This document shows positions 18,184 to 29,793 of a stretch of DNA of 64,000 bases, piece after piece (within the stretch, counting starts at the first letter, position 1; the number at the start of each line of letters is the position of its first letter). The notes under the pieces are model-generated. The model was not told the DNA's origin and did not search any database. It was given only the letters and a program-made list of their open reading frames with translations. Both the position numbers and the translations under genes were made by a program. This DNA comes from Clostridium sp. NkU-1. Lineage in GTDB: Bacteria; Bacillota_A; Clostridia; Lachnospirales; Lachnospiraceae. The DNA lies in NCBI GenBank assembly GCA_001312405.1, contig BBDR01000016.1:37637-101636 (forward strand). The letters run 5' to 3'.

Positions 18184-20047
18184 ATGAGTGAGTTTATTAT
18201 GATAAAAGCTAAGAGTTCCTTGCCTTCTTTAAAATTTATAGAGGAAAGCTATATGGCCAATGGAGCAAAAAGGCACTTTAATATTACTGGAAGCAAGTTA
18301 GATAAGGAGACGGTAAGTGGTTTGTTAGAGGTCTCCTATCCTATTTACGTTTTGGTATTTTCCGAGAAAGACAGAGTAAAAAAGGTAGAACATATTTATT
18401 TGGGATCAGGAAGTAAATGCAACTCGCACAAAGGGATTTCGTTAAAAGTATCTATATTGCAAAAAGTCCTGAATAGGCTAATTATAGAAAATTTTTTTGT
18501 CTTGTTCAGAAATTGACCTTAATGAAGACTTTGAATATGCTTCCTATATATCTATCGAAAACTCCCCAAGTCTTGTTAGGCAAATGAATTTTGTTACCTA
18601 TTCTCCATACAAAAATATTGATATATCACGAACTGTTACATATAGTGCCATAAATTCAGAGAAGTCATTACATTTATTAGCTCAAAAAAAATCAATACTG
18701 TATTCGGGAATATTCGCAAGCTAGAATAGACAACAACCGTGGAGAATTCCAAAGAGATTATGAGCGCATAGTGCATTCTAAATCATTTAGGAGGATGGTA
18801 GATAAAGCACAGATATTTCAGCTGAAAAGGGTGATCACTATAGGACTCGGATGACACATTCTATTGTAGTTAGCCAAATTGCCAAAAGTATAAGTAATGC
18901 ATTAAACTTGAATAACTTTTTAACAGAAGCAATTGCCTTAGGTCATGACATAGGGCATACTCCATTTGGGCATCAAGGAGAGCGCACTATAAACGCAATA
19001 TTAACTGGTAAAAAGCCATTACTAAGAAACGTCTTAGAAAAAGGGGTTACCTATGGAGAATTCAAGCATAATTATCATTCACTTAGGGTAGCAACTAGGT
19101 TAGAAGAAAGTTATATTGAGTTTGATGGACTGAATTTATCATATCAAACTCTTGATGGAATTTGGAAGCATACTAAAACAAACTTAGCAGATGAAACACT
19201 CATAAAATTTGTTTCTTCTCAAAAATTATACAAATATTTAAAAAGCAAACAAGTTCCATGTACCCTGGAAGGACAAGTTGTTAAGGTTGCGGACGAAATA
19301 GCACAACGAAGCCATGATTTGGAAGATGCCTTTGCGGCAAAAAGGTTATCAATAGAAGAACTAAAAAAATTATTTGCTTCTTAGTAAGATGATTGAATTG
19401 AAAAGTCAGATTGAGCAGATAGAACTAGCTTTTAAAGATGCAAAAAATGCCAACCGTTTTGGTGCTGACGATGACGAACTTTTACAAGAACGTATATCGT
19501 CAAGAATCATATATTATTTTATAAATAATGTTCTAATTCAATCTACTGCAAATATTGATAACTATCTTTCTGCTGATGGAGCATCTATATTTGAGAGAGA
19601 TGGTTGTAGAGTTTCTAAAATTCTTATTGATTTTTCCGTTGAAGGGAAAAAAACTATGTGACTATCTTGAAAAGATTATTTCAAAAAAAAGTTATAAACA
19701 GTTCAGAAGTGTCTTTGTTTGACAGTAATGGAGCGGCAGTCATTGAGTCACTTTTTACTTCATATTATAATAATCCTCGATTACTGCATAGAGGTACACT
19801 CCATAGAATAATGCAAGATTTCCGCAAAATTACAAAAAACGTTATTGACTTTGAAGAAGGGGATCCGCTTATCATTGAAAGAGAATGGCGCAAGGTTATT
19901 AATGCCGAATCAGACGAAGGTGATTGTGACTTAGCGAATAATGAATATCTTGAAAAAAATGAAGTACTTGTGAGAAATATAGCTGATTTTATCGCTGGCA
20001 TGACGGATTCTTATGCAATAAACGAATATAACAAAATTCGGAGTTAG
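18184..20047 (+). CDS. dGTPase-type HD-domain triphosphohydrolase with extra N-terminal domain, frame-interrupted
   Basis: Probable dNTP triphosphohydrolase of about 620 residues when joined. From about residue 175 it follows the dGTPase pattern closely: RGEFQRDYERIVHSKSFRRMVDKAQIF, seen as EFQRDYERIVHSKSFRR, then GDHYRTRMTHSIVVSQIA (first His of the metal site) and the HD motif in EAIALGHDIGHTPFGHQGER, with a later Asp in KVADEIAQRSHD. Residues 1-175 (starting MSEFIMIKAKSSLPSL) match no family I know. Six indels split it: T7 near 18493, GGG near 18707, a lost T near 18809, A7 near 19367, A7 near 19647 and A8 near 19680; all reconcile to one protein. Cellular dGTPases limit dNTPs, and related enzymes deplete dNTPs during phage infection. 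It is followed by a RES gene 182 bp away. Confidence 0.8.
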
Positions 20048-20229
20048 ATGTTAATTTCTTTAATTATAGATTAGCATTATAACAATAATGGGAAATATTG
20101 TTTGAGGCATGAGTTTGCAAAAGTAAGAATGGTAATAAAGTAAAATAATAAAGGTATTTGATTTTATTACCATAAACAGTTATTAAAACTCTTCAGAAAA
20201 ATTATCCAAGGTAAAGTTTGGGAGACTAA

Positions 20230-21092
20230 ATGATGTTAACAGAATTTCATAATTATTCATCAGTAGTTACGATATTAAATAAGATTGATACTGCTCATTT
20301 ATTGAGTCTTATAGACATTTATTATCAGTCTTCTCCACGTACTACACCATTAGAAAAGCTTTATGAGAGATTAGGGAATGCTATTCCTGTACACTTAATC
20401 GCATTTACCACAGTTAATGCGCCGGAATTTTATAGAGTTCGGAAAAGTCTAAAGCCACTTAAAACTTATGAAGACTTTTGGGCGCCGCCTGCAAATTTGG
20501 CATCGTTAGGGCGATTAAATAAAAAAAACGAATCCATGTTCTATATAAGTTTAGATCCTGTTACCCCAATCCATGAGGCAAAGATACAAAAAGGTGATAA
20601 CTTAACACTTATGTTTTATTCATATAACTCCTGTGAAAAATTAATGCATTAATGATAGAGGGAGTGCCATCTATATCGAATGAAGAAATAAGAAAAATTG
20701 GTTTGTCAGAAATTGGATTTTGTAATTATCAAATTATTTGTAATTTGATAAGGTCGGAGTTTGTTAAAGATGTTGGCATGGGTACCGAATATTTGTACAA
20801 TATTACTAATTTAATTAAAGATATGTTTGATGCAGAAAATTCTATAGAAGGTTTTATTTACTCTTCAATAAGAAATTATGAACACAAAAATTGTGCACTA
20901 AAACCTTTCATTGCTCAAAAATTATTAAAATGTACTGGATGTCTTTATGGTAAATTAGTAGATTTTTCTGATTCAGGGGAAACTGCTATTATTAAGCCTA
21001 TGAAAAGAACTCTTAGCACAATTACAAATAATAAGTGTGTGGAATATGAATCATTCCATGGAAATGGACACATTAAACTTAAAATGAGTTAA
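20230..21092 (+). CDS. RES-domain protein (NAD+-targeting toxin family), frame-interrupted
   Basis: About 287 residues when joined. The RES signature residues can be placed: Arg in FYRVRKSLK (about residue 67), a GRLN motif then MFYISLDPVTPIHEAK containing the Glu (about 115), and Ser in FIYSSIRNYE near the C-terminal third, followed by NCALKP. RES proteins are ADP-ribosyltransferase-related enzymes; characterised members are toxins that phosphorolyse or hydrolyse NAD+. A lost A in the A5 run at 20636-20640 breaks the frame; the continuation starts INALMIEGV. No Xre-type antitoxin, the usual partner of RES toxins, is next to it; its only neighbour is the dGTPase-type protein. Start is ATG 20230 (or 20233) after GGGAG. 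Confidence 0.75.
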
Positions 21093-21174
21093 AATAAAAG
21101 TCCAGTCATTGATATTTACAAGAAGATGGTAGTTGATGAAGCATGATGTATCGAAGAAGTGGTATGCCACTCTT

Positions 21175-21347
21175 ATGCCTTACACTATGGAATAAATCCT
21201 TATTTTATAAGGGTTTGCGAGTTGGGTAAGGGATTTTTACTCAAAATTTACTCAAATCGGGATGATTTTTTTGACTGGTTTTCAGTCGGGAAGAGAGTTT
21301 CGTGATATGGAAAGACTTCACATGAGAGTGTGGGGGCCTTTTTTTTC
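21175..21347 (+). repeat. Direct repeat copy 2 (far end of the dGTPase-RES island)
   Basis: This copy starts with the last codons of an rpsR-like end (ATGCCTTACACTATGGAATAA) and continues through the two TTTACTCAAA motifs, a GACTG/CAGTC hairpin and the GACTTCACATGAGAGTGTGG terminator segment. Identity to copy 1 is very high up to the hairpin, then drops. No ribosomal gene precedes it, so the rpsR tail is a relic of integration rather than part of a working gene. Confidence 0.8.
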
Positions 21348-21788
21348 CTTTATTCGTTAAAAGATGAAGTATGATAGATGTTATTATTTAAAATATAATT
21401 TATTTTATTTGGGATGTTAAAAACAAATATTAGTGATGAATTTAAAAAGATAATGAACTAGACGCACTTTTGAAGTTAATTACCAGATCAGGGCATACGA
21501 AAAAGGCAGGCAGCAAAACAACAAGGAAATACGCGCATAAAAGTTTGGATGGTGGCTAGCAGAAATTGTTGGATGATATGAAAATATTGAATCAGATGCG
21601 GGTGTTATAGTAAGTCAAAGTAATTAATCCGAGTTTCTATTGAAGAAGTTATGCTTATTAGGTATAATTAAATACATAAGTCGGAATGAAAAAGTAAAAC
21701 TTATTTCCATTATAAAAACTGTTAAATATTATTAAAAAGGTGGCTTCCGTTCTCCTTTTTAAACGGCAGAACAGGTTGATCTTAAATA
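21348..21788. other. Intergenic region with a decayed ORF fragment
   Basis: About 440 bp without an intact gene. A short in-frame stretch near 21450-21560 translates as DNELDALLKLITRSGH and ends in a basic run, then stops; I do not recognise it and treat it as a remnant. A small A5/T5-flanked hairpin lies near 21735-21762. Otherwise AT-rich and featureless. Confidence 0.5.
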
Positions 21789-21828
21789 AGCACTGAATAT
21801 TGGTCATAAATATTCAGTGCTGTATTTT
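21789..21828. terminator. Strong hairpin upstream of the 21.9-kb gene
   Basis: A perfect 13-bp inverted repeat (arms 21789-21801 and 21809-21821, AGCACTGAATATT) with a 7-nt loop, followed by GTATTTTT. It would end any transcript entering from the left. Confidence 0.8.
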
Positions 21829-21883
21829 TAACTTAAACTTTGTTATGATCAAATAAACAGGAGTTTTTTTAAGGGAGAACTGG

Positions 21884-22532
21884 ATGAACATAATAAAAAT
21901 CAAGGGAGTATGGGATTCATATCCTGAACCGGTCGTTGGTACCAATGAGTGGTATTTTTGCAAAGACAGCAATAATTGCTTTTGTGATTTATATGAGGCT
22001 GAAGAAATAATTAAATCTGGAGAAGTGTTTCCTGGTATGGTCTGTCATTTGATTCATTATCCGGAGGGAACTGTATACAGCCCATTTGAACGGAAGGAAA
22101 ATGTATATATTGAGCGGCCAATCTGGGACAAGGGAATATTGTATTTTTTAGGTGTTGATTTTTACAAACAAATAATACAGATATACAGCTATATTCCAGA
22201 TAACAATAGACTTGAAATGATAAAAGCACTGCCATTGGGGATTGTGGAAGATTGTTATAATCTTATGTTAGAAGTCTCTCCCCTTATGCTTTGCCGGGCT
22301 GGGAACGATGGAATCTACGAGATTGTTTGGCCGGAAAGTAAAAAAAATAGAGATAGGGGAAACAGAAGGATTATTATTCCGAGATGGGGAAGATTTATAT
22401 TTTTCCCAATGGTATGAAGACCCGGAATATCATGAAAATGTTATAATCAGAGATTTTGATACGGGAAGGGTAAAAGAAAAACATTCTGGTTATATATGTA
22501 AATTACCTAATGGAGTGTATTGGAAAATTTAA
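21884..22532 (+). CDS. Hypothetical protein, frame-interrupted
   Basis: About 215 residues when joined. The N-terminal part (IKGVWDSYPEPVVGTNEWYF, a Cys-rich NNCFCDLYEAEEII) and the repeated beta-strand-like segments suggest a soluble all-beta protein, but I do not recognise a family. A surplus A in the A8 run near 22340 interrupts the frame; the continuation (IEIGETEGLLFRDGEDLYFSQWYED) runs to TAA 22530-22532. No signal peptide or membrane segment is visible. It stands alone between a terminator and an AraC-type gene. Confidence 0.65.
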
Positions 22533-22623
22533 TATAAAGCAGAGTAACTGAACAAAAACAGTACGCAAGATGTAAAACACATAACCTATAAATTTGATAA
22601 TATATCAAATGACGGAGGTAATC

Positions 22624-23535
22624 ATGGATAGCAGCAAAACTTTTGACGACGTTATAATGTATCTGGAAAAGATTATATCTGATGGCTGTGATATTGATTA
22701 TAATGAAATATCTAAAATCACTATGAGCCCCGCAGCCTTATTTCAGCGTATTTTCATTTTTGTCTCAGGAATCAGTATTTCTGATTATGTGAGAAAACGC
22801 AGATTAACAATATCTGGTCATGAACTTAAGAATAACGATATTTCTATTTTAGACATAGCAATTAAATATGGTTTTCAATCTCATTCTGCATTTACCCGCG
22901 CATTCAAAGAGCATCATGGGATTACGCCTTCACAGGCAAAATGCGAGTCTGCAAAACTGAATGATTACCTTCCGATTAACTTTTCAGAAATGAGATTTAT
23001 AGGAGGAAAACGAATTATGGCAGAAATGAAAAAAATCATCTACAAGGAAGCAGAAGAACGCCTGATGGTCGGTATGTTCCGTGAAACCTCTTTTTCAAGT
23101 GCTGGTCATGTATGGCAGGACTTTTTTCAGGGCGATACAATTGAGAAGCTTAACAAGCTTTCAGATGTCAAATGTTGTGATGATATTGACGAAAATGACG
23201 GCATAGGCTTCATGTATGATTTTAGCGATCAACAGAACTTCAATATCATCATCGGTGACTTTGTGCAAACAAATACCGAAATACCAGAAGGACTGTTGGC
23301 TAAACATATTCCGAAAGGTTTAATTGCACATGTTCAAATTGAGGGCAATAATATTGCAGATATACTTGATTCAGCATATTTGTTGATAACGGAAGCTATT
23401 GAAAAAACCGGTGGAGTAATTGACTACGAAAATTTCTATTGGGGTGAAGTCTACACCCATCAGCGTTTTTCTGAGCCGCTGCGCCGAGGTGAAAAAGTAA
23501 TCATAGATTACCTAATGCCTGTTAAAGAAAAATAA
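22624..23535 (+). CDS. AraC-family regulator with GyrI-like effector domain
   Basis: Intact 303-residue regulator of the Rob/SoxS-GyrI type. The N-terminal half has an AraC HTH pair, with the second motif ISILDIAIKYGFQSHSAFTRAFKEHHGITPSQAK unmistakable in its core GFQSHSAFTRAFK. The C-terminal half (from about residue 140) is a GyrI-like small-molecule-binding domain: EERLMVGMFRETSF, GIGFMYDFSDQQNF, IPKGLIAHVQI, and FYWGEVYTHQRF with the buried Glu typical of these domains. ATG 22624 is chosen since GGAGG lies 7 nt upstream. Such proteins respond to aromatic or cationic compounds, often antibiotics. Confidence 0.9.
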   Translation: MDSSKTFDDVIMYLEKIISDGCDIDYNEISKITMSPAALFQRIFIFVSGISISDYVRKRRLTISGHELKNNDISILDIAIKYGFQSHSAFTRAFKEHHGITPSQAKCESAKLNDYLPINFSEMRFIGGKRIMAEMKKIIYKEAEERLMVGMFRETSFSSAGHVWQDFFQGDTIEKLNKLSDVKCCDDIDENDGIGFMYDFSDQQNFNIIIGDFVQTNTEIPEGLLAKHIPKGLIAHVQIEGNNIADILDSAYLLITEAIEKTGGVIDYENFYWGEVYTHQRFSEPLRRGEKVIIDYLMPVKEK

Positions 23536-23598
23536 TTGGGTCTAAGCATCGTTACACCAAATAAACAGAATGCGAAGCTGTAGAAAAAGTCAATTTTA

Positions 23599-23721
23599 AT
23601 GAGTACTGAATATTGGGGGCTATTACAGCATGAGTATGATCATTTAGATGGGATATTAGCTACAATGCGTGCAGTTGATAATAAGTCGCTTTATTTAGAG
23701 CAAATGAAGCGGGATTTTTAA
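23599..23721 (+). pseudogene. Peptide deformylase remnant (C-terminal fragment)
   Basis: Forty codons that end at TAA 23719-23721 and contain LLQHEYDHLDGIL, the metal-binding HExxH helix of peptide deformylase with its typical GIL continuation. The rest of the enzyme, including the G-G-x-G-x-A-A-x-Q and E-G-C-L-S motifs, is absent upstream, and no ribosome binding site precedes the fragment. It is a truncated relic, not a functional gene. Confidence 0.8.
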
Positions 23722-23853
23722 TGTTATGTTTGTTTGAAAAATGAATGCCATAAAATTATCTGGTTTAAGGAATGTATACACTTTTGAATTTGGCTATAAT
23801 GATAAACAGGAAGAATAAACTATTTGAAGTGTTAGCTTCGGGAGGGACAAATT

Positions 23854-24309
23854 ATGTTTATAGATACAAACTTCTTAGAGGTGATGAAATATTTCTTAAA
23901 TTAGAAAAAAACTGTTGAAGGTAACGCAGATAAAGATTGGCTTCCGGCATATCATTTTGATATTTGTGATAAATATGGAACCAAAATAGGAAAATGCGAT
24001 TTACGTATCGGTCACAACGAAAAAGTTTACTATGGGGGCAATATTGGTTATGGCATAGACAAAGAATACAGAGGACATCATTTTGCAGGAAAGGCTTGTA
24101 TGCTATTATTTGAACTTGCAAGAAAGCACCATATGGAATACCTAATTATTACCTGTAATCCGGATAACTATGCTTCAAGGAAGACCTGTGAGTATGCCGG
24201 CGGAATTTTAGAAGAAGTAGTTCAATTGCCAGATCAAAATGATATGAGATTGAACGGAGAAACAGAGAAGTGTATATATGGATTTGATTTACATAATCGT
24301 TTGAATTAG
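23854..24309 (+). CDS. GNAT-family N-acetyltransferase, frame-interrupted
   Basis: About 150 residues when joined. The core is clearly GNAT: KIGKCDLRIGHNEKVYYGGNIGYGI, whose last part leads to the acetyl-CoA loop DKEYRGHHFAGKA, and YLIITCNPDNYASRKTCEYAGG. The first part has a stop because of one surplus base near 23868 and an A7 run near 23908. GGGAGG precedes ATG 23854. It resembles the tyrosine-rich small acetyltransferases common in Clostridia; the substrate is not known. Confidence 0.72.
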
Positions 24310-24395
24310 TTAATTGTTAGATAAATTATAATTTGTAGTATAATTTGAATTTTTAATTATGTTTATATAAATAGGAATTTGACGGGGGTATATTG

Positions 24396-24857
24396 ATGAA
24401 AATTGAAAAATGCGCAAAAGAATCATTTGCTGTCATTGGAAAAGAAGGTACTACAGATGACGGAAAAGGTTTCATTCAAAAACTTTGGAATGATGCAAAC
24501 TCACACTTTAACGAAATAGCACATTTGGCGAAAAAGGATGCCGATGGGAATCTTTTGGGAATTTGGGGTGCGATGACTGATTTCTCCCGCTCCTTTAAAC
24601 CGTGGGATAACTTTTCCCAAGGATTATATCTTGCTGGTGCTGAGTGCTTAGATGATGCTGCAGCACCGCATGGCTGGACTAAATGGGTGATTCCTGGATA
24701 TGAATATATTTATGCTGAAAGAGAAAATAACGATACTTTTCCTTGTGTTATTAAGTATTTAGAAGAAAATAATATTTCTCTTGCAGGTGCTGTGCATGAT
24801 TTTAATTGCCCAGAGACGGGTAAAGTTTATATGTTTTTTCCTGTTCGAAAATTATAG
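24396..24857 (+). CDS. GyrI-like effector-binding domain protein
   Basis: A stand-alone GyrI-like domain of 153 residues with an intact frame. The fold pattern matches the effector half of AraC-type regulators: ESFAVIGKEGTT at the N-terminus, LLGIWGAMTDFSRSF, then WVIPGYEYIYAE and a C-terminal KVYMFFPVRKL. Members of this family bind or sequester small molecules and some hydrolyse cyclic or aromatic drugs. It lies about 1 kb from a full AraC-GyrI regulator. ATG 24396 is preferred over TTG 24393, with GGGGG upstream. Confidence 0.85.
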   Translation: MKIEKCAKESFAVIGKEGTTDDGKGFIQKLWNDANSHFNEIAHLAKKDADGNLLGIWGAMTDFSRSFKPWDNFSQGLYLAGAECLDDAAAPHGWTKWVIPGYEYIYAERENNDTFPCVIKYLEENNISLAGAVHDFNCPETGKVYMFFPVRKL

Positions 24858-24951
24858 GCAGGACCAGCTTGTCATATTTCAATTTGGGCAGTGGTTATAA
24901 GCATAAAATTAAAATTACGGAACGCGTAATTTCATAGGAGGGGACACAGGG

Positions 24952-25702
24952 ATGTTTCGAGTGGAGCAGGTTAAGTCACTGAATGATCTGGAAATGGAAG
25001 TATATCAATATGTGACGAAAAACTATGATAAAGTAAAATACATGAGAATTCGGGAACTGGCTCAGGAAGCCCATGTCTCCACCTCTACGGTGCTGCGTTT
25101 TTGTAAGAAAATGGATTGCAACGGTTATGCCGAGTTTAAGATAAAGTTAAAGCAGCATTTTGACAAGGGAAAAGAATTGCATGCCGCGGATGATGTAACG
25201 GAAGTCATTGACTTTTTAAAGAAAACCACTTCGGAAGAATTTGAGAAAAAGCTGGAAATGCTGACGGAAGTGATTGTCCGTGCAAACCACATAATTTTTG
25301 TGGGCAGCGGCATGTCTGGAATTGTGGCTAAATATGGGGCAAGGTATTTTTCCAGTATGGGAAAGTTTTGTCTTTATATTGACGAACCTCATTATCCCAC
25401 AGAAAGCAGGTTTTTTTGAAAATGCCCTGGTCATTGTATTTTCAGTTTCCGGAGAGTCTAACGATACCATTGGCCATGTGATCCGTTTTAAGGAACAAAA
25501 CTGCCAGATTTTAAGTGTGACCAATACGGAAAATTGTACGGCGGCGAAATTATCCGATTATAACATTGCTTACTATGTAACTTATATGCGCCTAAAGATC
25601 TATGATATTACCACTCAAATGCCTGCCATCAGTATTGTGGAACGGCTGGGAAAGAAGCTGTATCGGTATACTTCCGAAGGAACGGACAATACTTTAAATT
25701 AG
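24952..25702 (+). CDS. RpiR-family regulator with SIS domain, frame-interrupted
   Basis: Transcription regulator of about 250 residues. Residues 1-75 form the RpiR helix-turn-helix (IRELAQEAHVSTSTVLRFCKKMDCNGYAEFK) seen here as AHVSTSTVLRFCKK, and the rest is a sugar-phosphate isomerase (SIS) domain with IIFVGSGMSGIVAKYGARYFS and VFSVSGESNDTI, the phosphosugar-binding loop. A surplus T in the T7 run at 25412-25418 breaks the frame. A terminator follows, and the downstream genes encode a beta-glucoside PTS permease and a 6-phospho-beta-glucosidase, so it probably senses a 6-phosphoglycoside and controls them. Confidence 0.9.
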
Positions 25703-25739
25703 GAAATTTGAGAATTTAAAAAAACATACTGTTACGTAG

Positions 25740-25774
25740 AAAAAACAAGTGAGAATTTCCGTCACTTGTTTTTT
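25740..25774 (+). terminator. Terminator after the RpiR-type gene
   Basis: A perfect 13-bp inverted repeat (25740-25752 and 25762-25774, AAAAAACAAGTGA arms) with a T6 tail. It separates the regulator transcript from the PTS operon. Confidence 0.88.
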
Positions 25775-25871
25775 ACGCCCTGGAATTGATGACAAGGAAC
25801 TTGATAAACAGTATAATCACAATCAGCGTAAACGATGTAAAATCATCAACTGATAAGAAAGGAATGTAAAT

Positions 25872-28710
<2,839 letters not shown>

Positions 28711-28783
28711 CAGAAAAGCAGCTAATAAGTGCTGATGAAGCGTGATGGTATGAATGGTATATAAATAGCGCTTCTGTCTTTTT

Positions 28784-28943
28784 CAATAAAGTAAAACCTT
28801 AATTTATGAGGATTTGCAGACAGGATAAAGAGTATATAAAAATTTAAAACAAATCGGGATGATTTTTTCAGCTGCATTTGCAGCCGGGAAGAGCACCCGG
28901 TGATAAAAAGGACTTCACATGAGAGTGTGGGGTCTTTTTTGTT
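28784..28943 (+). repeat. Diverged direct repeat copy 3
   Basis: A third, more diverged copy of the rpsR-linked repeat. The CCTTA-TTTAT-AGG-TTTGC segment, CAAATCGGGATG, CCGGGAAGAG and GACTTCACATGAGAGTGTGG (followed by T6) are retained, while the TTTACTCAAA pair is degraded and the rpsR tail is gone. A GCTGC/GCAGC hairpin occupies the place where copy 2 has GACTG/CAGTC. Upstream similarity to copy 2 extends to GATGAAGC-TGATG at 28734. It marks the right edge of the second accessory block and would act as a terminator for the glucosidase operon. Confidence 0.7.
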
Positions 28944-29138
28944 GAAATTTATAAAATCACGTATTATCATTGATTATGTTGCGTGCCGGTTTTTTTACAA
29001 GATTGATACATATATATGTTTTTTTATATATTAAGGAGAACAATATGAGATGATAAGAAAAAAACAGATACCATAAATTAGTTTCTGGATCTGACTTATC
29101 AAATGGGAAAAGGGATGCTGGATAGAGAGGAAATAATA

Positions 29139-29793
29139 ATGCATAATATTTTAATTGTGGAAGATGAAAAACCTATATCTGATTTTATCAAGCTAAGCTT
29201 GAGAACGATGGGGTATGAATGCGAACAGGTCTATGACGGGGAAGAGGCAGCAAATAAAATTTTGGAAAAGAGGTATTCGTTGATTCTTCTGGATATCATG
29301 CTGCCAAAGGCCGATGGATTTGAATTAATGGAATTTATCCGCCCCATGGAGATCCCGGTAATATTTTTGACTGCAAAAGGAAGTGTGCAGGACAAAGTAA
29401 AGGGCTTCAAGTTAGGTGCAGATGATTACCTGACAAAACCCTTTCAAATTGAGGAATTGCAAGTCAGGGTTGAAAACGTGCTCAGGCGGTATTATAAAAT
29501 AAATGAGATCTTGTCTTATCGAAATATTTTTGTGGATGTATCATCTCACAAGGTAACAAAGGATGAACAGGAGGTTACATTGTCAGAGAAAGAGTTTAAA
29601 TTACTGGTGCTATTTATTAACAATAAAAATTTAGCATTATTTAGGGAGCAGATTTATGAGAGAGTATGGGAAGGGGAGTATACTGGAGATAGCAGAACGG
29701 TTGATATGCATATACAAAGGCTGCGTAAAAAAATTAGATTTATATGATCAATTGGTATCGGTATTTAAAATCGGATACCGTTTGGAGGAGTAG
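29139..29793 (+). CDS. OmpR-family response regulator, frame-interrupted at its end
   Basis: Two-component response regulator of about 218 residues. The receiver has the acidic pair in LIVEDEKP, the phosphoacceptor Asp in LILLDIMLPKADGFEL (about residue 53) and the Lys in DDYLTKPF. The C-terminal winged helix shows LSEKEFKLLVLFINN and RTVDMHIQRLRKK. A surplus A in A7 at 29727-29733 ends the frame early; corrected, it reads LDLYDQLVSVFKIGYRLEE and stops at TAG 29791-29793, adjacent to the kinase ATG. Start is ATG 29139 after AGAGAGG. Confidence 0.92.

Larger units (their letters stand above)
17592..21347. mobile_element. Putative genomic island at the 3' end of rpsR (3.6 kb, dGTPase + RES)
   Basis: Two long direct repeats (17592-17764 and 21175-21347) bound an AT-rich stretch with two genes unlike the neighbouring housekeeping operon in base composition. 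The near copy reconstitutes the rpsR 3' end and terminator; the far copy keeps the old 3' end (last six codons with one silent-type change). This is the expected outcome of site-specific integration at the end of a gene. The element encodes no integrase, so it would depend on one supplied elsewhere, or be an immobilised remnant. Confidence 0.6.

Noticed and set aside
21452..21560. Short translated stretch beginning DNELDALLKLITRSGH as a possible integrase or toxin fragment.
   Set aside because: Too short, no start or ribosome binding site, and no motif that allows a family assignment.
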